Source: Populus alba (lineage: Eukaryota; Streptophyta; Magnoliopsida; Malpighiales; Salicaceae). Taken from it: a stretch of 64,000 bases of DNA. The notes beneath the pieces are model-generated. The model saw only the letters and a program-made list of their open reading frames with translations, was not told the DNA's origin and searched no databases. The stretch lies in NCBI RefSeq assembly GCF_005239225.2, contig NC_133302.1, positions 2,852,001 through 2,916,000 of the forward strand, in the 5' to 3' direction. The position numbers and the translations under genes are program-made. Shown here piece after piece: positions 1 to 10,825 of the stretch; within the stretch, counting starts at the first letter, position 1; each line of letters begins with the position of its first letter.

Positions 1-457
1 TTTTCCAAATTGGTCCCTGGTTTCGGATTTTCACAATTAAATCCCTAATTGGCCATTAAACTTCAATATTTATGCAATTATGCCCCTGATTTGACTTAAT
101 AAATTCCTAAAAATTATAATTTGGCCCCAGAACTTAAATTTCTTCTAATTAAAGCCCAAATTGACTTAAAAATCAATTTTTCTTTCACTCAAATCCTCTA
201 TAAATTCCATTAAAAATCCAATTAAGTCCATAAACCTCCAAATTTGGACTTTTCTCCTCAAAAATCAATTTTTTTATCCAACAGGGCTCTCATCATTCAA
301 GAATATATTATCAAAAATCCATCTTTGTATTTTTTAACCTCCTTGACCGATTTTTCTGACCATTTGCTGAACGCTTCTGCCTCCTGTTATTTTTCTAACC
401 TCCTTCGGCTATTTATTTTATTTCATTTATTTGGGGACCCGAAAATGGGTTACAACA
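1..457 (-). mobile_element. LTR fragment, 5' (U3) end, continuing beyond the left edge
   Basis: The plus strand ends at 451-457 with TACAACA, preceded by AAAATGGGT. Read on the minus strand this is TGTTGTAACCCATTTT, the same type of terminus as the complete LTRs at 1881 and 56706 in this window. The upstream pyrimidine-rich text (for example TTGGTCCCTGG near 10-20) resembles 54065-54560 inside the solo LTR at 52.5-54.6 kb. The next base, 458, is PIP5K-like coding sequence, so this insertion appears to sit inside an exon. The matching target duplication (CCTAT would be expected) lies outside the window and cannot be checked. The 81-codon ORF at 244-489 is a chance reading across the junction. 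Confidence 0.65.
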
Positions 458-1299
458 CCTATTGTGAACCATATTCAAGTTTTTATTAAGATGCTTCCAA
501 GTTACTACCAACATGTTTGCCAGTACAAGAACTCCTTGGTAATGAAGTTCTTTGGTGTTCATTGTGTTAAGCCAGTGGGAGGTCAGAAGGTATAATCATG
601 ACGGTGCAGTTTTCATTGAGATGTTCTTTCTACATAATGTAATCATATTCTAATTACTGTTCACAATGCAATGTAATTCCAGACTCGTTTTGTTGTAATG
701 GGAAACCTGTTTTGTTCTGAGTACCGTATCCATAAACGCTTTGACTTGAAAGGCTCTTCTCATAGACGCACGACTAACAAGCTTGAGGGTGAAATTGATG
801 AAACAACCACACTTAAGGACCTCGATCTAAACTTTGTATTTCTCCTGGAACGTTCATGGTTTAATGAACTCATTAGGTAGATTCCACAACATTGCACTTT
901 TTTCATTTTGTTCTAAGTTTTGCATCTTTTATCTTGTTCTTTGGTGAGGCACTAATCTTGAGAGGTTAACATGTGTTTGTCTTCTGTTCTTTCTTTCTCA
1001 GTCAAATTTATAGGGACTGTGAATTCTTAGAAGCAGAGAGAATTATGGATTATAGTCTTCTAATTGGTCTTCACTTCCGTGATGATTACTCTAGTGAGGA
1101 GATGATGTCGCCAAATGACAAGCATTTTGGTAAATTACTTTTATCCTATAATTCTGCTACCTTAAAAATTTACAACAATCGACCTTGAGCTAATTTGGTT
1201 TTGTGTTTCTGTATCAGAAAAAAGAAATTCACATCACGAGGAAACATTGATGCGGGGTTATCATTTGCTGCCCAATATGGATTGGGTCATGGAAGGCCG
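458..1299 (+). pseudogene. PIP5K: Phosphatidylinositol-4-phosphate 5-kinase, 5'-truncated kinase-domain exons
   Basis: Four exon-like blocks encode the central lipid-kinase core of a plant PIP5K, the enzyme that makes PtdIns(4,5)P2 at the plasma membrane. Block 1 (about 458-589) reads KMLPSYYQHVCQYKNSL and ends at an AAG/GTATAA donor. Block 2 (683-876) carries RFDLKGSSH and [18 protein letters not shown]. Block 3 (1002-1129) carries [17 protein letters not shown]. Block 4 (1218-1299) carries KKKFTSRGNIDAGLSF and ends GLGHGRP. The amino-terminal MORN repeats and the start codon are absent, because an LTR end abuts base 458. Blocks 3 and 4 do not join in frame with the obvious splice sites (one base short). 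The activation-loop and C-terminal exons are not found within the next few kilobases; a PIP5K last exon occurs at 26.7 kb. I regard this as a decayed fragment. Confidence 0.8.
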
Positions 1300-1875
1300 G
1301 TATGCATTTTCCTTTTCTGAATTCATGTTTTTGCCCCTCCTAATTGTTAGTGCCTTGCTTTGTTTCTGCTTTCCTTTTCCTAAATCTATTTTCCTTATGT
1401 TAGATCTTAGCCCTTGTATTTATGACGACAAGCAAAGACATTTTTCCATGCTATCTCTTTTTTTGGGAATGTGCGCATGTGAAGTGGTGACAGAGAACCG
1501 TGGTGAAAGATATGAATGGTCAAGTATAGATGAGCATCGTAAAAATCATGCTTAGAGATGGTGAACTACACGATTATACAATTCAGATGGTCTTGTTTTT
1601 AAATTTAGCTTTGGTTGCCATCAAAAGTCTAAATGATGGGGCCCTCAAGTGGTGTTGCATCTTCTTTTCAACTAGGTATGTGCCACATGTTTATGGACCC
1701 ATAGTTTGGTTTTGAAAAGCAATGAAGACTGCTTCTTTCTTAAAATATCAATAAATCATCCACCTAAAACCAATAAAATATATTTTTTTCTTTTTCGGTT
1801 TCCCGAAAGGATCAAATCCCTTTCTAAGCAAATATTACCCCCTTTACGGGTCATTATCTCAAAATGTGTTCCATT
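1300..1875. other. Noncoding stretch after the PIP5K blocks
   Basis: This should hold the next PIP5K intron and exons, but I find no block that reads as PIP5K. Short ORFs (1247-1555, 1530-1715, 1706-1900) show no recognisable family. Bases 1876-1880 (AGTGA) are the left target duplication of the solo LTR that follows. Confidence 0.4.
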
Positions 1876-2040
1876 AGTGATGTTGCTACGCAATTTTTGA
1901 CCCATGTTTTGATTTTTTTAGGAAATATATATATAAAAAAAACTAAAAAATAAAAATATAAGGGTTTACATGTGGCGATAACCTAGAGCATCATGACTAA
2001 TATTATGGAAGCAATATGTCAAGGAGGTAATTACTGAATC

Positions 2041-2280
2041 ATAAATAATTTGGTTTGATTTGTGCTGGTTATGAAAAATAATTACTACAATATAAAATAT
2101 CATAGATATATGATTTAATTCGTACTGGTTATGGAAAATAATTATTGCAATATAAAATACCATAGATATATGATTTGATTCGTGCTGGTTATGGAAAATA
2201 ATCAATGCAATATAAAATACCATATATATGGGATTTGTTAGTGCTGGTTATAGAAGACAATCTCTGCAATAATTATTGCA
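2041..2280 (+). repeat. 60-bp tandem repeat in U3 of the solo LTR, about four copies
   Basis: The units align at a period of exactly 60 bases, with starts near 2041, 2101, 2161 and 2221. Each carries a core like GTGCTGGTTATGGAAAATAA followed by AATGCAATATAAAATAC. Copies 2 and 3 are nearly identical and the outer ones are more diverged. The array lies just upstream of the TATA box at 2314, the place where retrotransposon enhancer repeats are often found. Confidence 0.85.
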
Positions 2281-2313
2281 ATATTTTCTTGAATAGCACA
2301 GATAGAGATTTTC

Positions 2314-2320
2314 TATATAA
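2314..2320 (+). promoter_or_regulatory. Putative LTR TATA box
   Basis: TATATAA preceded by TTTTC and followed by ATGAACC. It lies about 80 bases upstream of the ACCCTAAACCC leader. Position relative to the U3 repeats and leader supports an LTR promoter; activity is inferred. Confidence 0.5.
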
Positions 2321-3562
2321 ATGAACCTCCAGTCATAATAAAAAAAGGAGGAGAAAATTTGGAGGAGAGCAATTTTAAGACAAAAAAATTAGGGCATTCA
2401 CAAAACCCTAAACCCATCTCTTTTAAGCCAGCCGGCTGCACACCTTTCTTTGAAAAAAAAAAAATAGCCACCGCCCAAGGAAGCCCTCTTCCTTCTCCTT
2501 TTAACTAACAAAGCTCCCCTGCACTCTCTTTTCCCTGCCGCCAACCAAACAAAGCAAGAGCTAACCTCCAAACCACAACAGCCACACATTGTCCCCACAC
2601 ACTTCGCCTCCAGTTGCTGCCTCGCAGGTAAGTCTTTCAAACTTTGAGAATATATTCACATGGTTTCTTGTCTTTAATTGCGATTAACTGTGATGCTTGT
2701 GTTTTTTGACAAAAAAATATATAAAAATATTTTTTGTGTGTTGCATACGACCAATACCCTAACATGTTTCGAATGTCTTTTTTATATATTAAAAAAATAT
2801 TGGAAGTTTTGAAAAATGTGTTTTCGCATGGATTTCTTAAACACAACAAAAATTATTTTTCTTGCATTTTTGGATTTTACAACATGTTTGTAAAACTCCA
2901 AAGGGTATTGGCCAATATTCAAAAACATATAAAAATCTTATTTTGGGTAGGGGGAATTCATCTATTATTCACCGCTAATGTTTGGATAAAGAAATTCTTA
3001 AAGGACAAATATCCAAAATATTATTGAGAGTAATAAATCCGCACACATCCTTGAAAGAAGCCTTGATTATAATCAAGGACATTTCAAAAAAAAATTCCAC
3101 GGTTTACGAGCCGTGAGTGTATAAGATACTAAAAAAAATAGGTTTTTTTAGCGCCCTAGATTTCTAAATTTTTTTTGTCCCTCCTCCTTGCGATTTACGA
3201 GTCGCAAACTTTTGAAATACTAAGGGAAAAATGAGCTTTTGAAGCACATGGAATCTCCTTGGATTTCTATCCTAATAAATTTTATTTGAATTAAACCTAG
3301 AAAAACTGATGGGATTAGAAAACACCAACACCATAGCAATTATAGAGCAAACCAAACACCAAGCAACTTACCTTAGATATGGCGTACTAGGGGTGCTAAT
3401 ACCTTCCCTTTACGCAACCAGTCCCTTGCCTTAGAATCTCTGAAAGACCAGTTAGGGTTCCTAGTGACTATAATACTAGGTGGCGACTCCTTTAAATCAA
3501 TAAAAAATGACCCTGAAATTCAATTGAAAGTCGTCGCTCCGCCGCGAGGGTGCGACAAGTGA

Positions 3563-4330
3563 TTTGAACAAATGATAGTTTTAAGTAGCTTTTCTTTCCT
3601 TGTTTTTTTGGTTTTGGTGAAGAAATCTTTGTCTATAATATTTTTAAATATTGTTCATGCATTTTAAAAACAAAAATTGTTTTGATGTGAATTTAACACA
3701 ATTTACTTTTAAAACTTTGCAACTCTTTGGTTATTGGGAAAGATATAAATTATACTTGTGTTAACAATATTTGTCATTGGTGAAGATCCGTTAGGAGGTG
3801 ACCTTTTGTTTGTATGGGTTTCAAAGTGAAGGTTTGAGAAAAAACTCAAGGTTTTGTTTGAGAAAAATTTCTTCTTATGAACTCTAATTTTATCAGCATG
3901 AATAATAATGAGTAATTTGTTCTCGATATCATGACTCTTATAAAAAAGTACTCTTTGCATTTTGAGAGTATTGTTTATTATTTCAAGTTGCTTGTTTGCT
4001 TTATTAGAATGGACTTTGACAAACATGTAACATAGGTTGTAGTTCTTAGCTATGAAAGAAAATGATTCATAAGATTCAAAGAGTGTTTTAAGGTATCAAA
4101 GACTGAGGATCACTATCAACAATTCAACTCTTTATGTCTTCTATTTTTTCTTTTATCGCTCTTCTCTAATGTGCCTTTTTTCATTGTTTTGGCCAGGGCA
4201 TATTCATTTTATTTCGGTTATCACTTTTTCTTATAATTTAAACATGCCCCTTAGCTTTTGAATTTCTTGGATTATTTTGCCTTTTGGCTTTCTCAAGGCT
4301 TTTTCATCTTTCTTTTTTTAATTAAAATTA
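3563..4330. other. Noncoding stretch between the solo LTR and the TNL relic
   Basis: AT-rich with no reading frame I recognise. The minus-strand ORF at 3709-4026 has low complexity and no family motif. Confidence 0.4.
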
Positions 4331-4334
4331 GACT

Positions 4335-4980
4335 GTTGTGGTTTCTCTAGGTTTGAACTATGCAAGTTTAGTGTTTTAACATTGTTATGTTTTTTCTTTA
4401 TTTAATAATAAATTAATTATTTTACAAATTAGATTATTGTCAGGTTTCTCTAGGTTTGAACTATGCAAGTTTGGTCTTCTAACAATGTTATGTTTTTTTC
4501 CAAGATTTATTATAAATGGGTGCTAGTGCCATAAAGCTAACAGGAAAAAAAAACAAAAGTTGTACATAAAAAAAAGAAGATGAAAAAGTAGTAAAAAACA
4601 TAAATTACAAATATTAATTGGCGCTAGTGCCATAAAGCTAATGACAAACGTATAAGAAAAACAAAAGTTGTATCAAAAGTTGTCACTTGAAAATGTAACT
4701 TACATCATGGATAATAGCAACTAGGTTGTCCAATTTCAAATCAGATGGAAAAGATTTAAACGAGCATTCAATAGAACTTTCAAGTTTGGAGAATGATCTT
4801 CAAGCCAACAAATAAATATCAACTTGTCAGATACAAGTACCGTATTGATTTGGAGTAACTTTAAGCGTCTCTATGTAAAAGGATCTCTTCCTCTTGACTG
4901 CTTTGTATATATGTTGTTCCCTAAAAAACCATCAAATTCAATACAAAGTCGATTAAATACAACTTTTGCATCATTGTATA
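4335..4980 (-). pseudogene. Decayed TNL relic (pieces of NB-ARC, linker and LRR exons)
   Basis: Short matches to TNL-A occur in the right order for a minus-strand gene. About 4945-4975 matches the NB-ARC segment after the P-loop (GATTAAATACAACTTTTGC, as at about 8791-8809). About 4715-4890 matches exon 3 (AATCAGATGGAAAA and TTGATTTGGAGTAA, as at 7606-7705). 4345-4400 and 4445-4500 both match the start of exon 4 (GAACTATGCAAGTTTGGT, as near 7350), in a tandem duplication. No open frame survives. This is evidence of a fourth TNL in the array, immediately 3' of TNL-A. Confidence 0.65.
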
Positions 4981-5040
4981 TGCATTTTGTTATTACAAAC
5001 AAATCCCCTTCACTTTTAATTAAGAAACTTACTTTATAAT

Positions 5041-5655
5041 AAAAAAAGAGATTAATATCACATCATTTTCATTTTTTTAAAAAAATATCGAATTTGAAAT
5101 AAAATATAAAAACATTATTCAATTTTTTTATTTTAATGTAAAAAAACAAAAAATCAGTTTTCAATATTTTCTAAATAAAATAAAGTGATTTTAATAGATT
5201 ATGTTAGTGATTGTTGGCCTTTTGTTTTTCAAAAAAAAAAATCAAAATCAAAATCAAAATGCATAAGTTTTTAATTTTTGTTTTCAAGAATTTGAAATTT
5301 TTATCAAGAAATCAAAGAATAAACAATAAAATCAAACACACTCTAAATACTCGCTAATTTTAGCTCTTCCTAGCTGCTATTTTTTCGGCTTAAAAGACTC
5401 ATAAGTTGCTACCAATAAAATAATGATATAATTAAGTGATATTCAATAAATCTAATTATTATAATATTTATTTTTTAAATTAAATAAGAAAAATATTATC
5501 ATAACATCAAAAAATAAAAAATAAAACCAATTAGACTTTAAATATTTAATAAAAAATATTATTAAAGATAATATTTAATTTTTTAGAATAAATAAGAAAA
5601 ATAAAATAATTAAGGATAATATTTAATCTCTTAAATTAAATAGAATAAAATAGAA
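5041..5655. repeat. AT-rich decayed repeat at the 3' side of TNL-A
   Basis: Repeats of the type TTAAAGATAATATTTAATTTTTTAG and AAATAAGAAAAATAA. The same motifs occur after TNL-B (28090-28715) and inside the last intron of TNL-B and TNL-C, so this sequence travelled with the TNL duplications. No coding potential. Confidence 0.6.
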
Positions 5656-5659
5656 ATAA

Positions 5660-8600
5660 CTAAAGGAAATATGCATTCTTACCAAGAAGCCTTATATGGA
5701 GGTTATATTTATGCAGCTTCGCAAATAAATAGTCACTCCATTGCTCTGGTGTAGACGCTATAATTGAACCATAATGGGGATGGGGAAGCAGATGATATGA
5801 CGATGGTGAAGGCATCACTGTATCTCTTTCCACTTTTGACTTTTCAAATGAATCTAATTTCTCTGCGATCACATGGACCCCACATTCTTCAACGCGCCCC
5901 GTTAACTCTGTTGAATATAAATAGTCACTCCACTCCTCAGGTGTTGCTGCTTTAACAAAACCACAATAGGGACGAACCTTTGCCATTTCATTGCAAAACA
6001 GTGACTCTGTAAGAAAATCTGAATACCATCCGCACCATGTACTATTGGCAAGTGCCATCAATTTCTTCATTGGCTTTGAATATATGTGTAGTTCCAATTC
6101 GTCATCTCCACAGTAATCTTCCATTGCCATTTCACTTCTACTTATGTATCTTATCCATCCCGCAATACAATTACTTATTTCATTTTCAAACAATTGAATA
6201 CCATTTCTTTTATTTCTTATAATAATAATAATAGTGTCAGACCGTGAGTAATAATGATCATCCTTCTCAAGTGGACAGACAAACCAAACAACTACGCCTT
6301 GGAAGACTGGAGGTATATGGAATGACAATGAGCATCCTTCTCCTCTGTAGCCCATCCAATTTGGCATCTCACCAGGAATGCTGTCAATAAAATACCGGTG
6401 ACGACCATTGCACATTGCCTGTATAAATATATATTGATTTCAATGAATATGAGAATTTAGACATTAATCAATGTATGTGCCAAATGTGTGTGTTTACTTT
6501 TGTGCAAGAGAGACAGAAAGAAATAGTACCTCAATAACGCTCTTCTGTAATTTATTTGGAGACTGATTGCGGTCATCAACACGAATACACCAGAAAATAT
6601 TACTTAGACCTTTGATGCCTTGAATCTCTTCTAACGAATGACTTTCATCTAGATTTATATGGAGATCTTCTCTTGACTTGATTGGTATTCTTACTCTTTC
6701 CAATGATTTGCAATAAAGCGCACCTAAAGTTTGTAAACTTGAGGGAAGATCCAGGATTGATCGAAGATATTTGCATCCGTGAACATACAAGCACCTTAGC
6801 TTGGGAATGAAACCGATCCCAGAAGGCAGGCTAGAGAATTTGTTTCCTCTTAGATCCAATTCGATTAGAGCGGACAAACCCCTAAAATCAACACAATTAA
6901 TTGCACGATCAGACAAGCCACCATTAGAAAGCTCAAGATGTTTCACTGTTATCCATTCAATGAAAGGTGTTGGCAACCAACGTTTCCAATTCAAAACACC
7001 TGCTGAAATCAGAGAAGAACTTGGTGGAGTCGAATTGTATCCACACAATGATAACCTTCTGACATACTTTAATTGTCCAATTGAAGAGAGAAAGTGCTCA
7101 TTTTCAATCCCATCGGCTAGCAGCTCGGTTAAGGATTCAATGTCACCCATGCGTTCTGGCAATTTCTCAAGTTGTGAACACCTAGAAATATTCAAACGTT
7201 TAAGAGACTTTACATTGCCAATGCTTTCAGGGAGAATCTTTAGCCTCCAACATCCTTCCAAATTCAAGATAACAAGGCTCTTCAAATTTCCAATAGATTG
7301 ATGGACTTCAACTAAACTCGAGCAACCTTTCAGCTTTAGTTTCTCTAGACTTGTACTATGCAAGTTTGGTGTTTTAATAAGGTGCTGAGAATGACTGAGA
7401 TTAAGGATTTTTAGCCTATTGAGAATCTGTATAAAAGTGCACAAAATAATGAAAATTAATCATAGAAAGTCATAACATGTAAATATAAATTACATACTGG
7501 AGAAATTTTGGGGATTGTAGAATGTTTCGCACCTTTTGTCCCTTCCATAGTTCTTTAAGGTTACTGTACTGCATATCAAGAACAACCAGATTATCCCAGG
7601 TAAAATCAGATGGAAAATATTTCAAAGGACATTGAAGCCAACAAATCCACATCAACTCTGTAGAAAGCGGTTTGAAGGATCCGGTGAGATGTGCTCCATT
7701 GATTTGGAGTAAATTTAAGCGTTTCATTTTTGCAAATGATCTTGTGCTCAGTGATTTAGCTTCTGATGCTCTGACATCCAGTGTAAGACCCTCTACAACA
7801 TCCGTACCCTAAAAAAAAATCAATACAACTTTCATACAATTATTTGTAATAAGTTTGACTAGAAAATACACATGACTATGCTTTCATGTATGCATTGAGC
7901 TCTTACCTTCTGCTGCTGAAGTACATTCCATGCATCCTCTTGATTCCAAATTCTGGTCCTCTTTCCAGGTTCTTTTGGAGACGATTCACGAACGACCTCC
8001 CTTCCCATGTCTCGAAATAGATCATGCATGGTTATCTTTCCAAAGCAATTAACTTTAATCAGAGACCTTTCACGGAGAGTTTCCAAATCAACTTCTGGAT
8101 TGTAACCGCAACGGGCTCCTAGCACTTTTGCGACGTACTCTTTCTTTCTATCAATAAAGAAGCAAGCGATATCAAGGAATGCATTTCGTAGTTCTTCACC
8201 GTCCAGTGCGTCAAAACTTATTCTAAGCTTTCCTTGAATATCGCGGTGTGGAATTCTTCTCAATTTTTCAATTACACATTTCCAACCATCTCTGTTTTTC
8301 CCGGACAGACAAGCACCCATAACCTCAAGAGCTAAAGGAAGTCCTCCACAGTAATCAACTGCATCCTTCGAAAGCTCCATATAATCTTCTGTTGGCTTTG
8401 TGTCCCTCAAGGCATGCCATCGGAAAAGCTGAAGGGACTCATATGGTTTCAATTCTTCGATCTGATATGTTTGATCTGCTTTAAGTAGAACACTAGAATC
8501 TCTTGTTGTAATAATTACTCTACTTCCGCGACCTAACCAACTTCGCTCTCCCATCAATGCATTCAGCTGTTCCAGATGAGCCACATCATCAGCAACAACA

Positions 8601-10002
8601 AGAACTCTTTTGCGACAAAGTCGCTCTTTGATCAGAACCTTTCCTCTATCAACACAATTGATGTTAGCAACATCTTGTTTTAAAATATCATGAAGAAGTT
8701 GCTTTTGTAAAAGAGCCAGACCATTGAATTGTTTTGATGTTTCATTGATATTCGAAAGAAAGCAGCTTCCCTCGAATCTGTAGTAGAGTTGATTAAATAC
8801 AACTTTTGCTATTGTCGTCTTTCCTATTCCTGGCATCCCATGTATGCCCGCAATGCATACATCATCTGTTGCAGTACTTAGAAAGTCCAAAATATCATGA
8901 GCAAGATCCATACCTACTAGGTGCTCAGGAACAGATAAGTACTCGCGACTTAATTTATTGAACACATCCTTGATAATCTCTTTGATAAATTTTGCTTCAT
9001 GCCTGCTCATAGACAAAAGCCAGACATTGATAGCGAGTCAATTAAGCATTTTATTGTTTCACATTGAAAAATGTAAAGTATATTGACTCCATAAATTTGG
9101 AAAAAAGACATACCCATTTGCCATATCATTCAGATTCCATCCAGATAGATTTCCAGCCTCCTTAAGAGCTTTTCTCCACTCCTGCACCAACTTCTCTTGA
9201 GAACGCTCTTCATGTTTAACAAATGCTTCTGCAAAACTGGCAGTCTGTTTTCTCACATCTGAAGGATCAATGTCAAAGAATATAGGAAGAACAATCTGAC
9301 CGGTTTTCCTATTTTTGCACTTAAGAATCTCTACAAGTTCATTGAGACACCATCTAGAAGAAGCATATCCTTTTGAGAAGACAACTATGGATATCCTTGA
9401 TTCTTCAATTGCCCTAAGGAGATGATGGGAGATTTCTTCTCCTCTCGGAAGTTCATCATCATCTCGAAAAGTGTGGATTCCTGCTTGGACCAAGGCAGTA
9501 TATAGATGATCTGTAAATGTCTTGCGAGTGTCTTCTCCTCTAAAACTCAAGAAGACATCATAGGCCCCTTCTGGTCTAGATCGAGAAGACTCTGGCTCTG
9601 TCTTGGCAGCTGCAGAAATCAAGGCACAATCAATTACCAATGGAGCAATATAACAAAGAGTTAGCTATGAAATTCCAAAGCTATGATATGGAAATGAGGT
9701 TAATTGTATTCTTTGTATAGGAGAAAGAGAAAGGATGTGATTTCTATTCATTTGCAGGAGAAAGCACCAGGAATGTCGAGTCAAAGCAAGGCAGAAGTAG
9801 TATACACAACCTATCCTGTGATCAGACTAATCAAATAACATATTCAAATCGAATTAGCAGCTCCTATATATATATAGACTCACGCATCAGCCTTACCTGT
9901 GGAGACAAAACTGACAGGCTTACTGAGGTCAGCTTTTCTTCTCTTCCGCAAGGATGAATCGTTGTCTTCATCTTTGGATTGCTTGCGTTTTTCTTTCTGC
10001 AT
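5660..10002 (-). CDS. TNL-A: TIR-NB-ARC-LRR disease resistance protein, intact, six exons
   Basis: Reconstructed exons (minus): 9897-10002, 9114-9609, 7907-9002, 7533-7808, 6530-7426, 5660-6418; all junctions keep frame and give 1209 residues. Residues 1-35 are a basic leader (KEKRK at 3-7, RKRRK at 19-23) that could be a nuclear localisation signal. The TIR domain starts at 52 (YDVFLSFRGEDTRKTF) with the likely catalytic Glu at 126 in WCLNELVEIL. NB-ARC: P-loop GMPGIGKTT about 256-264, kinase-2 VLVVADDVAH, GSRVIITTRD, GLPLAL, MHD at 526-528. About ten leucine-rich repeats fill exons 3-4, and exon 5 is a post-LRR (C-JID-like) domain starting near PGEMPNW. TNLs sense pathogen effectors and signal through TIR NADase activity. 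One Arg present in TNL-B and TNL-C (GMDRLAHDI) is missing here. If exon 1 is not used, translation could start at 9640. Exon calls are predictions from consensus sites and paralogues. Confidence 0.88.
9897..10002 (-). other. First coding exon of TNL-A (basic leader)
   Basis: ATG at 10002 opens 35 codons plus one base, ending ACAG/GTAAGG. The acceptor TTTCTGCAG just before 9609 joins it in frame to the TIR exon, giving ...VST-AAKTEPESS. The segment is rich in Lys, Arg, Ser and Asp. In TNL-B and TNL-C the codon matching Lys-38 is Met and the upstream exon is not found; in TNL-A that Met is Lys, so this exon (or an in-intron ATG at 9640) must provide the start. Confidence 0.7.
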
Positions 10003-10189
10003 TTCTAAATTAAATAGAATGATATAGGATGAACTGGTCACTGATTATCTATCTGAACGTGAGGCTTTCAAGTTATCGTTATGAGCAAGACATGAAATTA
10101 AAGCGAGAAAGAAGCAAAGAAGAGTTATCTATGAAATGGCAGCAATGGGACAGAGAAGCTAGCTGCAGAGCAAAGCAAGGTTCTTGAAT
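10003..10189. other. Upstream flank of TNL-A
   Basis: Leader or promoter DNA of TNL-A. Words such as AAAGCGAGAAAGAAGCAAAGAAGAGTT recur upstream of TNL-B (32850-32880) and TNL-C (61935-61960). No clear TATA box could be chosen. Confidence 0.35.
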
Positions 10190-10420
10190 ACTGAAATTTC
10201 CAGTCAATGCAAGGCAGCCATAGTAGAGTCAACATTAATCAAATAATATATTCAAATAAAATCAGCCATGTCAGGACCCCAAACAGTCCTTACATTAACA
10301 ATTCATCCAAAAAAGTTATACAATTTTTTTATTATTTGGTTCAGGAGAAACTCTTTAATTATGGATTAAAATATAATTGTCTTTTATTTTAAGGAATTCT
10401 AATACTATATTTTGAATAAT
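10190..10420. repeat. TNL 5'-flank repeat, copy 1
   Basis: Contains CCAGTCAATGCAAGGCAGC, AATCAAATAATATATTCAAAT and ACAGTCCTTACATTAACAATTCAT. The first part resembles the first intron of TNL-A (9745-9850). Other copies are near 14600, 17570 and 41205. Confidence 0.6.
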
Positions 10421-10825
10421 TTTAAGGAAGAAATTATAATATAATTGTCTTTTATATTTATTACAAACATATTTTATTTCTTTATATGTTTTTTTTTTCC
10501 TTTTTTATTAAGAATATTAATTTGACTTTGTTCTATTCTTTGAATTTCTTCCTAGATATATCATGATAGGAACTTGTATCATTTGTTCAATCTAATTCCT
10601 ATTTTCTTATTACTATCATTTAATTTGTTATTACTATATATATACCAGAAAAATAAAATATTTTTTTATAATTTACATGATGTGCCATTCACCGATTAAA
10701 ACCATGATATATTTAAAGATAATTGAAAAATCTCAATTTAATTATTTTTATATATGATCCCATATTTAATTGTGTAATCATGTTTTTTATCAATTTTATT
10801 TCAAACATGGTTTATGCTAGAAAAA

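Larger units (their letters stand above)
1881..3557 (+). mobile_element. Solo LTR (gypsy-like) with 5-bp target-site duplication
   Basis: The element begins TGTTGCTACGCAATTTTTG and ends GGGTGCGACA, the TG...CA form of an LTR. It is flanked by AGTGA at 1876-1880 and again at 3558-3562. It is 1677 bp long with no internal coding region, so it is a solo LTR left by LTR-LTR recombination. Sense is plus: a TATATAA box lies at 2314-2320, followed by a leader with AAAACCCTAAACCC near 2401-2414. Near the 3' end the minus strand holds the motif GGAGTCGCCACCTAGTA, shared with the elements at 52.6 and 54.9 kb. Small ORFs within it (minus 2398-2640, 2637-2849; plus 2734-3027) look like chance readings of leader sequence. 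Confidence 0.85.

Noticed and set aside
1247..1555. ORF after the last PIP5K block
   Set aside because: Its first part is the PIP5K block in the wrong frame and the remainder is probably intron.
2041..2280. CRISPR-like array
   Set aside because: Units are contiguous 60-bp repeats with no unique spacers, in a plant genome.
2398..2640. Minus-strand 80-codon ORF with Cys and Gly
   Set aside because: Opposite strand of the solo LTR leader; the plus strand has TATA box and leader signals.
6801..7301. Long plus-strand ORF over the TNL-A LRR exon (also 30029-30298 and 58873-59403)
   Set aside because: Antisense shadows of the LRR exon; the same opposite frame opens in all three paralogues because the sense sequence is conserved.
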